From Mumia sp. Pv4-285 (GTDB taxonomy: Bacteria; Actinomycetota; Actinomycetes; Propionibacteriales; Nocardioidaceae): DNA of 64,000 bases. Positions within the stretch are counted from its first letter, which is position 1. Each line of letters starts with the position of its first letter. Positions 40,728-49,637 of this stretch are shown one piece after another. The translations under genes and the position numbers were made by a program. Location of the stretch: assembly GCF_041320275.1 (NCBI RefSeq), contig NZ_CP162023.1, positions 3,472,001 through 3,536,000 of the forward strand. The letters run 5' to 3'. The notes beneath the pieces were generated by a model. That model worked only from the letters and a program-made list of their open reading frames with translations. It was not told the origin of the DNA and did no database searches.

Positions 40728-41690
40728 ATGGCCGACCGAACCGCCAAGATCGCCGTCTGCGGAGCAGGGTCCGTCGGCAGCACCGTCGCCTACGCCGCGC
40801 TCCTGCGAGGTCTGGCGGGCGAGATCGTGCTGTTCGACATCGTGACCAGCCTCGTACGCGCGCAGGCGGACGACCTCAACGACGGCGCAGCGTTCGCGCA
40901 CCCGACGACGATCATCGGCACCGATGATCCCGCAGCGTGCGCAGGGGCCGACGTCGTGGTCATGACGGCGGGCGCACGGCAGAAGCCCGGACAGACGCGA
41001 CTCGATCTCGCCGAGGAGAACGTCGCGATCACGCGTAGCGTCCTCGCCGCCGTCCGCGAGGTCGCGCCCGACGCGATCTACCTGGTCATCACCAACCCGT
41101 GCGACGTCCTGACGTACGCCGCGATCGGATTCCTCGAGCTGCCTCCGGGGCGGGTCTTCGGATCGGGCACCGTCCTCGACACGGCACGCCTGCGCTACGT
41201 GCTGTCGCAGCGGCTGCACGTCTCGACCCGCAGCGTGCACGCACTCGTCGCGGGCGAGCACGGCGACTCCGAGATCGTCCTGTGGTCCTCGGCGAACATC
41301 GGCGGCGTGCCCCTCCGCGCGTACGACGTGGAGGGCCGCTCGATCGACGTGTCCGAGTACGACGAGATCCGGGAGACCGTCGCCAACTCGGCGTACAAGG
41401 TCATCGAGGGCAAGGGAGCGACGAACTACGCGATCGGGCTGGCGACCGCCGACATCATGTCGGCCGTCCTGCGCGACGAGCACCGCTTCCTGCCGGTCTC
41501 GACGTTGTTCACCGGTCAGTACGGCATCAGCGACGTCTGCCTGTCCGCGCCGTGCGTCGTCAGTCGCGCGGGCGTGGCCGGGCCGGCGGAGCTGCCGCTC
41601 GACGAGACGGACCTCACCGGGCTCCAGGCGTCCGCCCAGACCCTGCGGCAGCAGATCGACGTCCTCGGCCTGCCGTCGCTGGTCGTCTAG
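40728..41690 (+). CDS. ldh: L-lactate dehydrogenase
   Basis: The 320-residue protein has VCGAGSVGSTVAYAALLRGL for NAD, VVMTAGARQKPGQTRLDL where Gln marks lactate rather than malate specificity, VITNPCDVLTY, and the catalytic AGEHGDSEIVLWS. It reduces pyruvate to L-lactate or the reverse. ATG 40728 is chosen because AGGGGAGAG lies just upstream; the frame is open 24 codons further up but without NAD-binding sequence. It stands alone, with the FUSC-like gene convergent behind it. Confidence 0.95.
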   Translation: MADRTAKIAVCGAGSVGSTVAYAALLRGLAGEIVLFDIVTSLVRAQADDLNDGAAFAHPTTIIGTDDPAACAGADVVVMTAGARQKPGQTRLDLAEENVAITRSVLAAVREVAPDAIYLVITNPCDVLTYAAIGFLELPPGRVFGSGTVLDTARLRYVLSQRLHVSTRSVHALVAGEHGDSEIVLWSSANIGGVPLRAYDVEGRSIDVSEYDEIRETVANSAYKVIEGKGATNYAIGLATADIMSAVLRDEHRFLPVSTLFTGQYGISDVCLSAPCVVSRAGVAGPAELPLDETDLTGLQASAQTLRQQIDVLGLPSLVV

Positions 41691-41708
41691 GTCGCTCGCA
41701 GAGGTGCC

Positions 41709-42839
41709 CTACGGGCCGCCCATCGCGCGATCGACCTGCACGACGGTCCACCCCGTCGCGTACAGCAGGTCGGAGGCGATCGCGCGCACCTGGGCGACGA
41801 CCGCGGCGTCGTTGATCGTCGCGGCGTCCGGCAGGGCGCGGGTCGCCAGCTTCGCGGCATCGATCAGGTGCTGACGCGCGTCGTCGTACGCATCCTCGGC
41901 GGCGATGTCGTCAGCGAAGACGCCGACCGCCTCCTGGAGCAGCCCGACGGCCTCCGGGATGCCGGCGAACGCGCGCTCGCCGCGCCGCAGCATCGTGTGC
42001 ACCCGCCGGGCGAGCACCCGGGTGTCGCGGATCGCGTTGTCGACGTCGCGGATCGCGACGACGTAGCGCTCGACGTGGCCGCGCTGTCCCCACCGCAGCG
42101 GCGAGTAGCGGGCGATCTCGTCCGCGTTGGCGACCGTCGTCTCGAGCCCGGTGATCGACGGCTGCGTGGCACGGAGCTGCTGGAGGGCGGTCCACGCCGG
42201 CCCGGCGTCGCCGAGCCTCAGCGCCGTCTCGATCTGCCGCAGGGCCTCGTTCAGCGACCCGAGCACCACCTGCATGTCGCGGTTCGCCCGGCGTACGGGA
42301 TTGCCGGGGATGAGGAGCGCCATGGTCAGCCCGACGAGCCCTCCGACCACGGCGTCGACGAAGCGGACGACCGCCGGGTTGCCGGCGGTGACGGGCACGA
42401 TCGCCGCGAGCAGGCTCGCCGACGTGGCGGCCTGGGTCCGGGCGAGCCCGCGCAGGCCGAGAAAGGTCGCGGCGATCGCGGCGAGCGCGACGATCACGCC
42501 GATCTGCCACCAGCCGCGGCCGATCACGAGGATCAGACCCTCACCGATGAGCACGCCGACGGAGACGCCGAAGAACAGCTCGATCGTGTTCTGCCGGCGG
42601 CCGCCGGCACCGGCGAAGATCACCAGGATCGCGGCCACCGGGGCGAAGAACGGTTGCTCGTGGCCGATGACGTCACGGGCGATGACCCACGCGATCGCGG
42701 CGCCGAGGGAGATCTGGACGATGGCGGTCCACTGGGAGCGGACCCATCCGATGCGGGTGCGCAGCGACACCGGCACGAGGCCGCCGCGGACGTCTGGACG
42801 GCCGGCGATGCGCTGCAGGAAGCCTTCCTCGCGCGCCAC
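41709..42839 (-). CDS. FUSC-family inner-membrane protein
   Basis: The 376-residue protein has about five or six membrane segments in its first half: IVQISLGAAIAWVIARDVIGHEQPFFAPVAAILVIF, IELFFGVSVGVLIGEGLILVIG, WQIGVIVALAAIAATFL, and FVDAVVGGLVGLTMALLIP. A long helical cytoplasmic region of about 180 residues follows. This is the fusaric-acid-resistance/aromatic-acid exporter-like (FUSC) layout. GTG 42839 lies 8 bases after the stop of the GroES-like gene. The operon with GroES-like and DUF3618 genes hints at stress roles, without proof. Confidence 0.78.
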   Translation of the reverse strand: MAREEGFLQRIAGRPDVRGGLVPVSLRTRIGWVRSQWTAIVQISLGAAIAWVIARDVIGHEQPFFAPVAAILVIFAGAGGRRQNTIELFFGVSVGVLIGEGLILVIGRGWWQIGVIVALAAIAATFLGLRGLARTQAATSASLLAAIVPVTAGNPAVVRFVDAVVGGLVGLTMALLIPGNPVRRANRDMQVVLGSLNEALRQIETALRLGDAGPAWTALQQLRATQPSITGLETTVANADEIARYSPLRWGQRGHVERYVVAIRDVDNAIRDTRVLARRVHTMLRRGERAFAGIPEAVGLLQEAVGVFADDIAAEDAYDDARQHLIDAAKLATRALPDAATINDAAVVAQVRAIASDLLYATGWTVVQVDRAMGGP

Positions 42840-42847
42840 GGCGCCGC

Positions 42848-43168
42848 CTACAGGTAGAGCCCGGTCTGGCCGTCGTCGATGCGTTCGGCGGCGACGGCGT
42901 GGAGGTCGCGCTCGCGCAGCAGGATGAAGTCCTTGCCCCGAACCTCCACCTCTGCCCGCTCGTCGGGGTCGAAGAGGACCCGGTCGCCGATCTGGACCGT
43001 CCGGACGCTGCTGCCGACCGCCTCGACCCGCGCCCACGACAACCGGTGCCCGAGCTGAGCCGTGGCCGGGATGACGATGCCCCCGGTGGAGCGCCGGTCA
43101 CCGCCGTCGGGATCGATCGACACGAGGAGCCGGTCGTGGAGCATCCGGATAGGAAGCCCGTCGGCCAT
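42848..43168 (-). CDS. GroES-like (Cpn10 family) protein
   Basis: The 106-residue protein has the co-chaperonin fold: IRMLHDRLLVSIDPDGGDRRSTGGIVIPATAQ (mobile loop with GGIVIP), then RVEAVGSSVRTVQIGDRVLFDPDERAEVEVRGKDFILLRERDLHAV. It differs from the house-keeping GroES by an extra C-terminus. No groEL is nearby, so it is a paralogue of unknown partner. ATG 43168 directly follows the stop of the DUF3618 gene, so both are translated together. Confidence 0.83.
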   Translation of the reverse strand: MADGLPIRMLHDRLLVSIDPDGGDRRSTGGIVIPATAQLGHRLSWARVEAVGSSVRTVQIGDRVLFDPDERAEVEVRGKDFILLRERDLHAVAAERIDDGQTGLYL

Positions 43169-43453
43169 TCAGCTGCCCACGATCTTGCGGATCAGGACGA
43201 TGACGCCGACGACGGCGACGAAGCCGCCCACGACGGGCACGATCGTCTCCATCCGCGGCTCGCCGGACGGGGTGACGAACTTGCCCTTGACGTCGGCGAG
43301 ACCTCGCCGGGCGAGGGTCTTGGGGTGAGAGCGCTGGACAAGCTGGTCGACGTTGGCGGCCAGGCGGTTGCGCACCTCGTCGATCTGGGCGACGAGCTGG
43401 TCCGGCGTCCCGGTGATCGTCGTCGGGACTACCGGCCTGGAATCGTTCGCCAC
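43169..43453 (-). CDS. DUF3618 membrane protein
   Basis: The 94-residue protein has the DUF3618 pattern: TPDQLVAQIDEVRNRLAANVDQLVQRSHPKTLARRG, then a C-terminal membrane segment VPVVGGFVAVVGVIVLIRKIV. GTG 43453 is chosen because GAGGAG lies just upstream. The gene sits opposite bcp as in mycobacteria (Rv2520c/Rv2521), a conserved link whose meaning is unknown. Confidence 0.85.
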   Translation of the reverse strand: MANDSRPVVPTTITGTPDQLVAQIDEVRNRLAANVDQLVQRSHPKTLARRGLADVKGKFVTPSGEPRMETIVPVVGGFVAVVGVIVLIRKIVGS

Positions 43454-43556
43454 GTCCGTCTCCTCGTTCCGCGTCAGTGGTGAGTCACCGGCCCTCGACC
43501 GGTCGCCCTCGCAGTCACCTGTCGAGACCACGTTACCGATACGCAAGGATAGGACC

Positions 43557-44027
43557 ATGACCACGCGACTGCAGCCAGGTGATCAGGCGCCGGACTTCAC
43601 CCTTCTCGACGACCACGGCCACGAGGTCACGCTCTCCGACCTGCGGGGCGGCAAGGTCATCGTCTACTTCTACCCCGCCGCGATGACGCCGGGGTGCACG
43701 CGGGAGGCTTGCGACTTCACCGCCGAGCGAGAGACGTTCGACCAGTCCGGCTACACCGTGCTCGGCATCTCGCCGGACAAGCCCGAGAAGCTCGCGACGT
43801 TCCGCGAGAAGGAGAGCCTCGAGCTCACGCTGCTCTCCGATCCCGACAAGGAGGTGCTCCGCGCCTGGGGTGCCTTCGGTGAGAAGAAGCTCTACGGCAA
43901 GGTCATCGAGGGTGTCATCCGCTCGACGTTCGTCGTGGACGAGAAGGGCCTGATCGAGGTCGCCCAGTACAACATCAAGGCGACCGGTCACGTCGAGCGG
44001 CTGATCCGCCAGCTCCAGCTGTCCTGA
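43557..44027 (+). CDS. bcp: Thioredoxin-dependent thiol peroxidase
   Basis: The 156-residue peroxiredoxin has FTLLDDHGHEVTLSDLRGGKVIVYFYPAAMTPGCTREACDF. The peroxidatic Cys in PGCT and resolving Cys five residues later are both present, as in atypical 2-Cys Bcp. It then continues with LGISPDKPEKLATFREK and IRSTFVVDEKG. It reduces hydroperoxides using thioredoxin. ATG 43557 is the start, though the frame is open upstream. It is divergent from the DUF3618 gene. Confidence 0.95.
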   Translation: MTTRLQPGDQAPDFTLLDDHGHEVTLSDLRGGKVIVYFYPAAMTPGCTREACDFTAERETFDQSGYTVLGISPDKPEKLATFREKESLELTLLSDPDKEVLRAWGAFGEKKLYGKVIEGVIRSTFVVDEKGLIEVAQYNIKATGHVERLIRQLQLS

Positions 44028-44033
44028 CCCTCC

Positions 44034-44056
44034 CGCTGGTCGAGCCAGTCGAGACC
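44034..44056 (+). repeat. Dispersed CTGGTCGAG-type repeat, copy 3
   Basis: CGCTGGTCGAG, then CCAGTCGAGACC, lies just after the bcp stop and before tRNA-Leu. It is the short form of the element seen at 23845-23874. Confidence 0.6.
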
Positions 44057-44080
44057 CCCGGCCCCTAGAATGTCCGGCGG

Positions 44081-44165
44081 GCCGGTGTGGTGGAACTGGT
44101 AGACACGCAGGATTTAGGTTCCTGTGTCGAGAGACGTGCAGGTTCGAGTCCTGTCACCGGCACCA
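44081..44165 (+). tRNA. tRNA-Leu (anticodon TAG)
   Basis: GCCGGTG (44081-44087) pairs with CACCGGC (44155-44161). The anticodon stem CAGGA/TCCTG encloses the loop TTTAGGT with anticodon TAG at 44115-44117. GGTTCGAGTCC is the T arm. The long variable arm marks a class II tRNA, and CCA (44163-44165) is encoded. It reads CUA/CUN leucine codons. No integrated element is seen at its 3' end. Confidence 0.95.
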
Positions 44166-44287
44166 GCGAAGCTCCTCGGGAGACAGAGCGGCCCCGAGCA
44201 GAGGTGGAAGCTCCGCTCAGGGCCTCGGCCATCAGAGGCGAATCCGATGAGCCGTACCCCCAGCGTACGGACCCTTCGGTGACCGGC

Positions 44288-44716
44288 TCAATGCGGCTCC
44301 CCGCGGTAGGTCCCGAACGACCATGAGTTGCCCTCGGGATCGGCGGCGATGAAGTCGCGGCTCCCGTAGTCGGTGGTCGTCAGCTCCATCGTGATCGTCG
44401 CGCCGGCCGCCTTCGCCCGCTCGTACAGCCCATCGGGGTCGGAGCAGACGACGTACGCCCCGAACGTGCCGGCCTTCTGCTGCCAGTGCCCCTCGTGCTT
44501 CTCCGAGCCCATCATGATGCCGCCGCCCTCCGGCCAGGCCAGCTCCGCGTGATGGACGAAGCCCTCGTCGTCGGCCATCACGACGACGCGGCGGAACCCG
44601 AACGCCCGCTCGAGGAAGTCGATCATGCCGAGCGCGTCGCGGGCGGCGAGCGCGGGCCACACGGTCGGTGGCGGCGTGGTGGTCTGTTCCTGCGTGTTCT
44701 GCTCCTGGGTGCTCAT
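44288..44716 (-). CDS. VOC-superfamily (glyoxalase-like) protein
   Basis: The 142-residue protein has the glyoxalase/bleomycin-resistance fold of the PhnB-like kind: VWPALAARDALGMIDFLERAFGFRRVVVMADDEGFVHHAELAWPEGGGIMMG and DYGSRDFIAADPEGNSWSFGTY. A Gln/Thr-rich start (MSTQEQNTQEQTTTPPP) precedes it. The gene follows an AraC regulator by 4 bases, so it is in its operon. Substrate unknown. Confidence 0.85.
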   Translation of the reverse strand: MSTQEQNTQEQTTTPPPTVWPALAARDALGMIDFLERAFGFRRVVVMADDEGFVHHAELAWPEGGGIMMGSEKHEGHWQQKAGTFGAYVVCSDPDGLYERAKAAGATITMELTTTDYGSRDFIAADPEGNSWSFGTYRGEPH

Positions 44717-44720
44717 GACC

Positions 44721-45578
44721 TCACTCTGACCCGTTGCGGTGGCCCCCGGCTTGGATGTTTCGGCGCTCCTCGGCGAGCCACCCGGTCGGCGACGTGCCCG
44801 CCATCGCCTGGAACTCGTGGACGAGGTGGGCATGGTCGGCGTACCCGGCGCGCGCTGCGACGTCGCCGAGAGACTCGTCACCCGGGCGTACGACCTGGTC
44901 GCGCACCATGCCGACGGCGCGGTCGAAGCGGACCAGTCGGCTCAGCACCTTCGGTCCGAAGCCCAGCTCGTCGACGAACGCCGTGCGCAGCTGGCGCGGA
45001 CTCAGCGCCACGTGCGCGGCGAGGTCGTCGACGCGGCCGTTGCCTCCGCGCGCGACGATCCACCGCCACGCCTCCACGACCTCCGGCCGCGGACGTGCAG
45101 CGGCTGCCCCGCTCGCGGTACGGGCGCGCGCGGCGAGGAAGTCCCGGACGGCGGCGAACCGGACCGTCCAGTCGTCGCTGTCACCGATCCTGCGGCGGAG
45201 CGCCGCCGCAGACGGCCCGAGGACGTCGCCCAGGTCGAGCGCCAGACCCGGCAACCGGCTGGCGGGGGCGCCGAACAGCCAGCGCGCGGCGAACGGGTGC
45301 ACGGCGAGCTGGACGCCCTCCTGGCTGTCGGGCTGGTCGATGTACGCGGGGCGGGTCGAGAGCGGGCCGAGCATGTCGTACGCGGCGATCGGGGCGCCGT
45401 CGTCCTCCCGCTCCCCCACCACGACGGGCGTGTCCAGCGCGACGACCAGCGTCAGGTACGGCGAGGGCAGCCCACGGTGCAGCCGCTGCGTGACACCGCT
45501 CTGGCGGTATCCGACCATCGTCGAGACCGCACCCGCGTACGCGCCGCGGGGATCAGCGCGTACGAAGTCCATCGTCAT
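44721..45578 (-). CDS. AraC-family transcriptional regulator
   Basis: The 285-residue protein has an AraC DNA-binding domain at its end: GRVDDLAAHVALSPRQLRTAFVDELGFGPKVLSRLVRFDRAV, then ESLGDVAARAGYADHAHLVHEFQAMAGTSPTGWL. The first 160 residues look like a cupin-type or DUF6597-like sensor (LTLVVALDTPVVVG, GVQLAVHPFAARWLFG). ATG 45578 is chosen; a GTG seven codons upstream is also possible. The VOC protein gene directly behind it is the probable target through co-transcription. Confidence 0.87.
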   Translation of the reverse strand: MTMDFVRADPRGAYAGAVSTMVGYRQSGVTQRLHRGLPSPYLTLVVALDTPVVVGEREDDGAPIAAYDMLGPLSTRPAYIDQPDSQEGVQLAVHPFAARWLFGAPASRLPGLALDLGDVLGPSAAALRRRIGDSDDWTVRFAAVRDFLAARARTASGAAAARPRPEVVEAWRWIVARGGNGRVDDLAAHVALSPRQLRTAFVDELGFGPKVLSRLVRFDRAVGMVRDQVVRPGDESLGDVAARAGYADHAHLVHEFQAMAGTSPTGWLAEERRNIQAGGHRNGSE

Positions 45579-45653
45579 CTCGGCCGGCGACGTTCTCACG
45601 GTCCGAGTATCCGCCCGATCGGCCCTGCACGGCAGCCGCGATAGCCTCGGACG

Positions 45654-46118
45654 ATGTTCCGAATCCTCTACTACGAGCCGCGGATCCCTCCCAACACGGG
45701 CAACGCGATCAGGCTGGCGGCAGCGACCGGCGCCCAGCTTCACCTCGTGGAGCCGCTGGGGTTCGACCTGTCCGACGCCAAGCTCAAGCGCGCCGGCCTC
45801 GACTACCACGACCTGGCGGACGTCTCGGTCCACAGCAACCTGGAGGCGGCGTTCAAGGCGCTCGACCCGGTCCGCGTGTTCGCGTTCACGACGAAGGCGA
45901 CGACGTCCTACGCCGACATCGCGTACGAGCCGGGTGACGTGTTCCTGTTCGGGCCAGAGCCGACAGGGCTCCCGGAGGCCGTGCTCGCCGACCGGCGCAT
46001 CACCGAGCTGCTGCGGATCCCGATGCAGCCGTCGCGCCGCTCGCTCAACCTCGCGAACTCGACGGCGATCGTCGTCTACGAGGCGTGGCGCCAGCAGGGC
46101 TACGCCGGAGGCGTGTAG
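45654..46118 (+). CDS. trmL: tRNA (cytidine(34)-2'-O)-methyltransferase, SPOUT class
   Basis: The 154-residue protein has the TrmL pattern: MFRILYYEPRIPPNTGNAIRLAAATGAQLHLVEPLGF, LKRAGLDYHDLADV, then the SPOUT knot LFGPEPTGLPEAVL and LRIPMQPSRRSLNLANSTAIVVYEAWRQ. It methylates the wobble base of tRNA-Leu isoacceptors, one of which lies 1.5 kb away. Its end overlaps the convergent membrane protein gene by 19 bp. Confidence 0.93.
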   Translation: MFRILYYEPRIPPNTGNAIRLAAATGAQLHLVEPLGFDLSDAKLKRAGLDYHDLADVSVHSNLEAAFKALDPVRVFAFTTKATTSYADIAYEPGDVFLFGPEPTGLPEAVLADRRITELLRIPMQPSRRSLNLANSTAIVVYEAWRQQGYAGGV

Positions 46119-46528
46119 CCACCGCTCACGCCCGGCCCCGTCGACGGTGAGCCGTGGCGTCGGCGCCGGACCACGCCGCGTACGACGGCGATCGCCAGGA
46201 GCGCGGCGGCAAAGCCCCACCAGGCGACGGGCTGCTCGACGTCGAACGCCGGCGACGAGTCGACGATCCAGGCGTACGCCCCCACGGCGACGGCACCGGC
46301 GACGGTCACCAGCATGACCGGCACGAGCATCGTCACGAGACCGACGACGAGGATCGCCAGACCGGCCTGGCGGATGTCGTCCTGGTTCGTGTACCACCAA
46401 AGCACGTCGGGATCCATGCCGTCGGGGTTCGGCATGCCTGTGGAGCTCAGCGCACGCCACGTGGCGACGAACGCGACCGCGAACGCGACGACGGCGATGA
46501 TCCGCAGCAGCGTCAGGAGCGTACGCAC
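46100..46528 (-). CDS. Membrane protein of unknown function in the rph-rdgB operon
   Basis: The 142-residue protein has three or four membrane segments (LLRIIAVVAFAVAFVATW, AGLAILVVGLVTMLVPVMLVTVAGAVAVGAYAWIV, AWWGFAAALLAIAVV) and a basic, Gly/Pro-rich tail. No family is recognised. GTG 46528 lies 7 bases behind the rdgB stop, so it is co-transcribed with rph-rdgB. Its 3' end overlaps trmL on the other strand. Confidence 0.65.
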   Translation of the reverse strand: MRTLLTLLRIIAVVAFAVAFVATWRALSSTGMPNPDGMDPDVLWWYTNQDDIRQAGLAILVVGLVTMLVPVMLVTVAGAVAVGAYAWIVDSSPAFDVEQPVAWWGFAAALLAIAVVRGVVRRRRHGSPSTGPGVSGGYTPPA

Positions 46529-46535
46529 GGCCGCC

Positions 46536-47144
46536 TCAGACCAGCAGGGCGACGAGGTGCGGGACCATCGCGCGGAGCGCCTTGCCGCGGTGGCTGATCG
46601 CATCCTTGTCCGCGGGAGTCAGCTCGGCTGTCGAGACGTCGTAGCCGTCCGCCGCGAACAACGGGTCGTAGCCGAACCCGCCGTCACCGGTCGGTCCGCG
46701 CTGCACCCGCCCGCGCATGACGCCGAGCTCCACGACCTCGGCGCCGCTCGGCAGCACCAGCGCCATCGCACAGCGGAACTCCGCACCCCGCCGTTCGTCG
46801 GGCACGTCGGCCAGCTGGTCGAGAAGCAGCTCGTTGTTCCGCGCGTCCGACTTGGGACGCCCACCCCATCGAGCCGACAGGACGCCGGGCATCCCGTTGA
46901 GGGCGTCGACGCAGAGTCCGGAGTCGTCGGCGAGCGACGGCAGGCCCGTCGCCGTCGCCGCGGCGCGGGCCTTGAGCAGCGCGTTGCCCTCGAAGGTCGG
47001 CTGGTCCTCCACGGGCTCCGCGAAGTCGCCGATGTCGTCGAGGCCCAGCACCTCGATGCCCGGCAGCCCAGGCTCGAGGATGCGGCGCAGCTCCGCGAGC
47101 TTGCCCTGGTTGTGGCTCGCGAGGACGACGCGGCGCTCGCTCAC
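46536..47144 (-). CDS. rdgB: RdgB/HAM1 non-canonical purine NTP pyrophosphatase
   Basis: The 202-residue protein has [43 protein letters not shown] and [12 protein letters not shown], all family signatures for removing dITP, XTP and ITP. Its start overlaps the rph stop by 4 bp. The rph-rdgB order is conserved in Actinobacteria (Rv1340-Rv1341). Confidence 0.95.
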   Translation of the reverse strand: MSERRVVLASHNQGKLAELRRILEPGLPGIEVLGLDDIGDFAEPVEDQPTFEGNALLKARAAATATGLPSLADDSGLCVDALNGMPGVLSARWGGRPKSDARNNELLLDQLADVPDERRGAEFRCAMALVLPSGAEVVELGVMRGRVQRGPTGDGGFGYDPLFAADGYDVSTAELTPADKDAISHRGKALRAMVPHLVALLV

Positions 47145-47878
47145 GAGGGGGCTCCCTCGCCGAGCGCGGCGGTCTGGATCGCGGTCAGGTCGGCGCAGCC
47201 CTTCTCGGCGAGCGCGAGCAGCGCGTCGAGCTCGGCGCGGTCGAAGGGTGCGCCCTCGGCGGTGCCCTGCACCTCGACGAACGAGCCGGTCCCGGTCATG
47301 ACGACGTTCATGTCGGTCTCGGCGCGGACGTCCTCGTCGTAGGGCAGGTCGAGCATCGGCGCACCGTCGATGATGCCGACCGACACTGCCGCGACGGAAC
47401 CGGTGAGCGGCTCGGACACGAGGGCACCGCGGTCGCGCAGGTAGGAGACGGCGTCGGCCAGGGCGACGTACGCCCCGGTGATCGCTGCGGTGCGGGTGCC
47501 GCCGTCGGCCTGGAGGACGTCGCAGTCGATGACGATCGTGTTCTCTCCGAGCGCCTTGTAGTCGATGATCGCGCGGAGCGAGCGACCGATCAGGCGCGAG
47601 ATCTCGTGCGTACGCCCGCCGATGCGGCCCTTGACCGACTCGCGGTCGGAGCGGGTGTGGGTCGCGCGCGGGAGCATCGCGTACTCGGCGGTGACCCAGC
47701 CGAGCCCGGAGTCGCGGCGCCAGCGCGGGACGCCCTGGGTGACGCTCGCCGCGCAGAGGACGCGGGTGCGGCCGAACTCGACCAGGACCGAGCCCTCGGC
47801 GTGGTCGAGCCAGTTGCGGGTGATGGTGACGGGTCGGAGCTGGTCGGCGGCGCGGCCGTCGGTTCGGGTGACGCTCAT
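47141..47878 (-). CDS. rph: Ribonuclease PH
   Basis: The 245-residue phosphorolytic exoribonuclease has [81 protein letters not shown] and [22 protein letters not shown]. It trims tRNA 3' ends. Length and motifs are complete. ATG 47878 is used. It lies 85 bases behind the MBL gene, likely in the same transcription unit as murI. Confidence 0.96.
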   Translation of the reverse strand: MSVTRTDGRAADQLRPVTITRNWLDHAEGSVLVEFGRTRVLCAASVTQGVPRWRRDSGLGWVTAEYAMLPRATHTRSDRESVKGRIGGRTHEISRLIGRSLRAIIDYKALGENTIVIDCDVLQADGGTRTAAITGAYVALADAVSYLRDRGALVSEPLTGSVAAVSVGIIDGAPMLDLPYDEDVRAETDMNVVMTGTGSFVEVQGTAEGAPFDRAELDALLALAEKGCADLTAIQTAALGEGAPS

Positions 47879-47963
47879 GGCGCGAGCGTATCGAGCGACG
47901 CCACCGAGCGTTTCCCCGGCGCTCGCGTCGAGCCCATGTGTGGGTCCGCCACGAGATCCAGGC

Positions 47964-48728
47964 TCAGCCCACCTCGTACGCCCCGCCTGGCTCGACGAGC
48001 TCGCTCGGCCCTGCGAACGCCGCCTTCGCCTCGGCGGCGACGAGGTCGCGATCGGTCCAGGCGGGGATGTGGGTGAGGAGGAGTCGCCCGACGTGTGCCG
48101 CGGTGGCCGCCTCGCCCGCGTCCGTGCCCGTCATGTGCAGGTGCGGCGGGTTGAGCGGGTTCTCGGTGAACGAGGCCTCGCACAGGAAGAGGTCGGCGTC
48201 GCGCGCAGCCTCCACCAGTGCCGGTGTCGGGCCGGTGTCACCGGAGTACACGAGGACCTTGCCGTCGACCTCGACCCGCAGCGCGTACGCCTCCACCGGA
48301 TGGTCCATCCGCCGAGGAGTCACCGTGAAGGGACCCAACTCGACCGGGACGCCGTCCTCCCACGTCGCGACGTCGAGGACCTCGGACATGCCGGGGTCGA
48401 GCGGGAGGTCGTACGCCATCGCGAACCGGTCGGCACTGCCCGTCGGGCCCCAGGTGGGGATCCGCGGCAGCGGGCCGCCCGTCACGTAGCGGCGGTAGAC
48501 GTAGAGCCCGCAGACGTCCATGTAGTGGTCGGGGTGAAGGTGCGAGACGGCGATCGCGTCGATCTCGTCGAGCCCCACGTAGCGCTGCAGCGGCCCGAGC
48601 GCGCCGTTGCCGAGGTCGACGACGAGCCGGTAGGTGCGCCCCTCGTACGGAGCCTCGACGAGATAGCAGCTGGCAGCGGACTCCGGGCCGGGGTACGAAC
48701 CGGCGCAGCCGATGATCGTCAGCCTCAT
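47964..48728 (-). CDS. MBL-fold phosphodiesterase, Rv1339 type
   Basis: The 254-residue protein is a metallo-beta-lactamase-fold hydrolase of the RNase Z-like type: [47 protein letters not shown] (HxHxDH), [27 protein letters not shown] and LLLTHIPAW. The same position between murI and rph is held by Rv1339 in M. tuberculosis, which is reported to be an atypical cAMP phosphodiesterase. cAMP breakdown is therefore likely here too. The ATG overlaps the murI stop by 4 bp. Confidence 0.85.
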   Translation of the reverse strand: MRLTIIGCAGSYPGPESAASCYLVEAPYEGRTYRLVVDLGNGALGPLQRYVGLDEIDAIAVSHLHPDHYMDVCGLYVYRRYVTGGPLPRIPTWGPTGSADRFAMAYDLPLDPGMSEVLDVATWEDGVPVELGPFTVTPRRMDHPVEAYALRVEVDGKVLVYSGDTGPTPALVEAARDADLFLCEASFTENPLNPPHLHMTGTDAGEAATAAHVGRLLLTHIPAWTDRDLVAAEAKAAFAGPSELVEPGGAYEVG

Positions 48729-49528
48729 ACGCCCACCCACGCGAACTGGTCCACACGCTCGATCTCCGGGCCGAGGAACCGGCGGCCGAGGGTCCGGAAC
48801 TCGTCCGGCTGACCGGTCGTCAGGAAACGGTGCTCCGGCGGAGTCGTTGCGGTGCGCTCGAGGCCGTCGCGCACGAGCAGCGCGTACACGTCCTTCGCGG
48901 TCTCGTCCGCGCTGGAGACCAGCGTGACGTCGTCGCCCATCACGTACGAGATGACGCCGGTGAGCAGCGGGTAGTGGGTGCACCCGAGGACGAGCGTGTC
49001 GACGCCTGCCTCCTGGAGCGGGGCGAGGTACTCGTGGGCAGCACCGATGAGCTCCGGACCGGCGGTGATCCCGGCCTCGACGAACTCGACGAACCGCGGG
49101 CACGCCTGGACAGTCACGTGAACCGACGGGTTGGCGGCGAACGCGTCGTCGTAGGCCATCGACGTCTTCGTCGCCTGCGTGCAGATCACGCCCACGTGAC
49201 CGTTGCGGGTCGCGGCGACGGCTCGACGCGTCGCTGGCACGATCACCTCGACCACCGGGACGTCGTACCGCTCGCGTGCGTCGCGCAGGACCGCGGCGCT
49301 GGCGGAGTTGCAGGCGATCACGAGCGCCTTCACGCCCTGGGTGACGAGGTGGTCGAGGCACTCGAGCGCGAACTCACGGACGTCTGCGATCGGCTGCGGG
49401 CCGTACGGCTGCCGGGCGGTGTCGCCCAGATAGGAGACGGCCTCGTTCGGCAGCTGGTCGATCACGGCACGGGCGACGGTCATGCCGCCGAAGCCGGAGT
49501 CGAAGATGCCGATGGGCGCGTCGTTCAC
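48725..49528 (-). CDS. murI: Glutamate racemase
   Basis: The 267-residue protein has [35 protein letters not shown], the two catalytic cysteines in VIACNSASA and LGCTHYPLL, and [11 protein letters not shown]. It makes D-glutamate for peptidoglycan. GTG 49528 is chosen over the 17-codon longer frame because the fold starts there. It is the first gene of the murI-MBL-rph-rdgB group, divergent from the DinB-like gene. Confidence 0.95.
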   Translation of the reverse strand: MNDAPIGIFDSGFGGMTVARAVIDQLPNEAVSYLGDTARQPYGPQPIADVREFALECLDHLVTQGVKALVIACNSASAAVLRDARERYDVPVVEVIVPATRRAVAATRNGHVGVICTQATKTSMAYDDAFAANPSVHVTVQACPRFVEFVEAGITAGPELIGAAHEYLAPLQEAGVDTLVLGCTHYPLLTGVISYVMGDDVTLVSSADETAKDVYALLVRDGLERTATTPPEHRFLTTGQPDEFRTLGRRFLGPEIERVDQFAWVGV

Positions 49529-49637
49529 CCGAGCGAGCCTAGTGGGCGATTCACACGCACGAAACACAATGCGGTCCAAGCCACAGCGCGAGTCGCGTCA
49601 CGTGACGTCTGCCCGGGGTTCGTGCCACGGTGTCCCG

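Noticed and set aside
42848-43168. House-keeping groES
   Set aside because: No groEL follows, and the sequence and length differ from the standard 10-kDa chaperonin; it was called GroES-like only.
44081-44165. tRNA-Leu as attachment site of an integrated element
   Set aside because: No integrase, no duplicated 3' tRNA end and no composition change lie next to it. The island at 26-30 kb is not linked to any tRNA.
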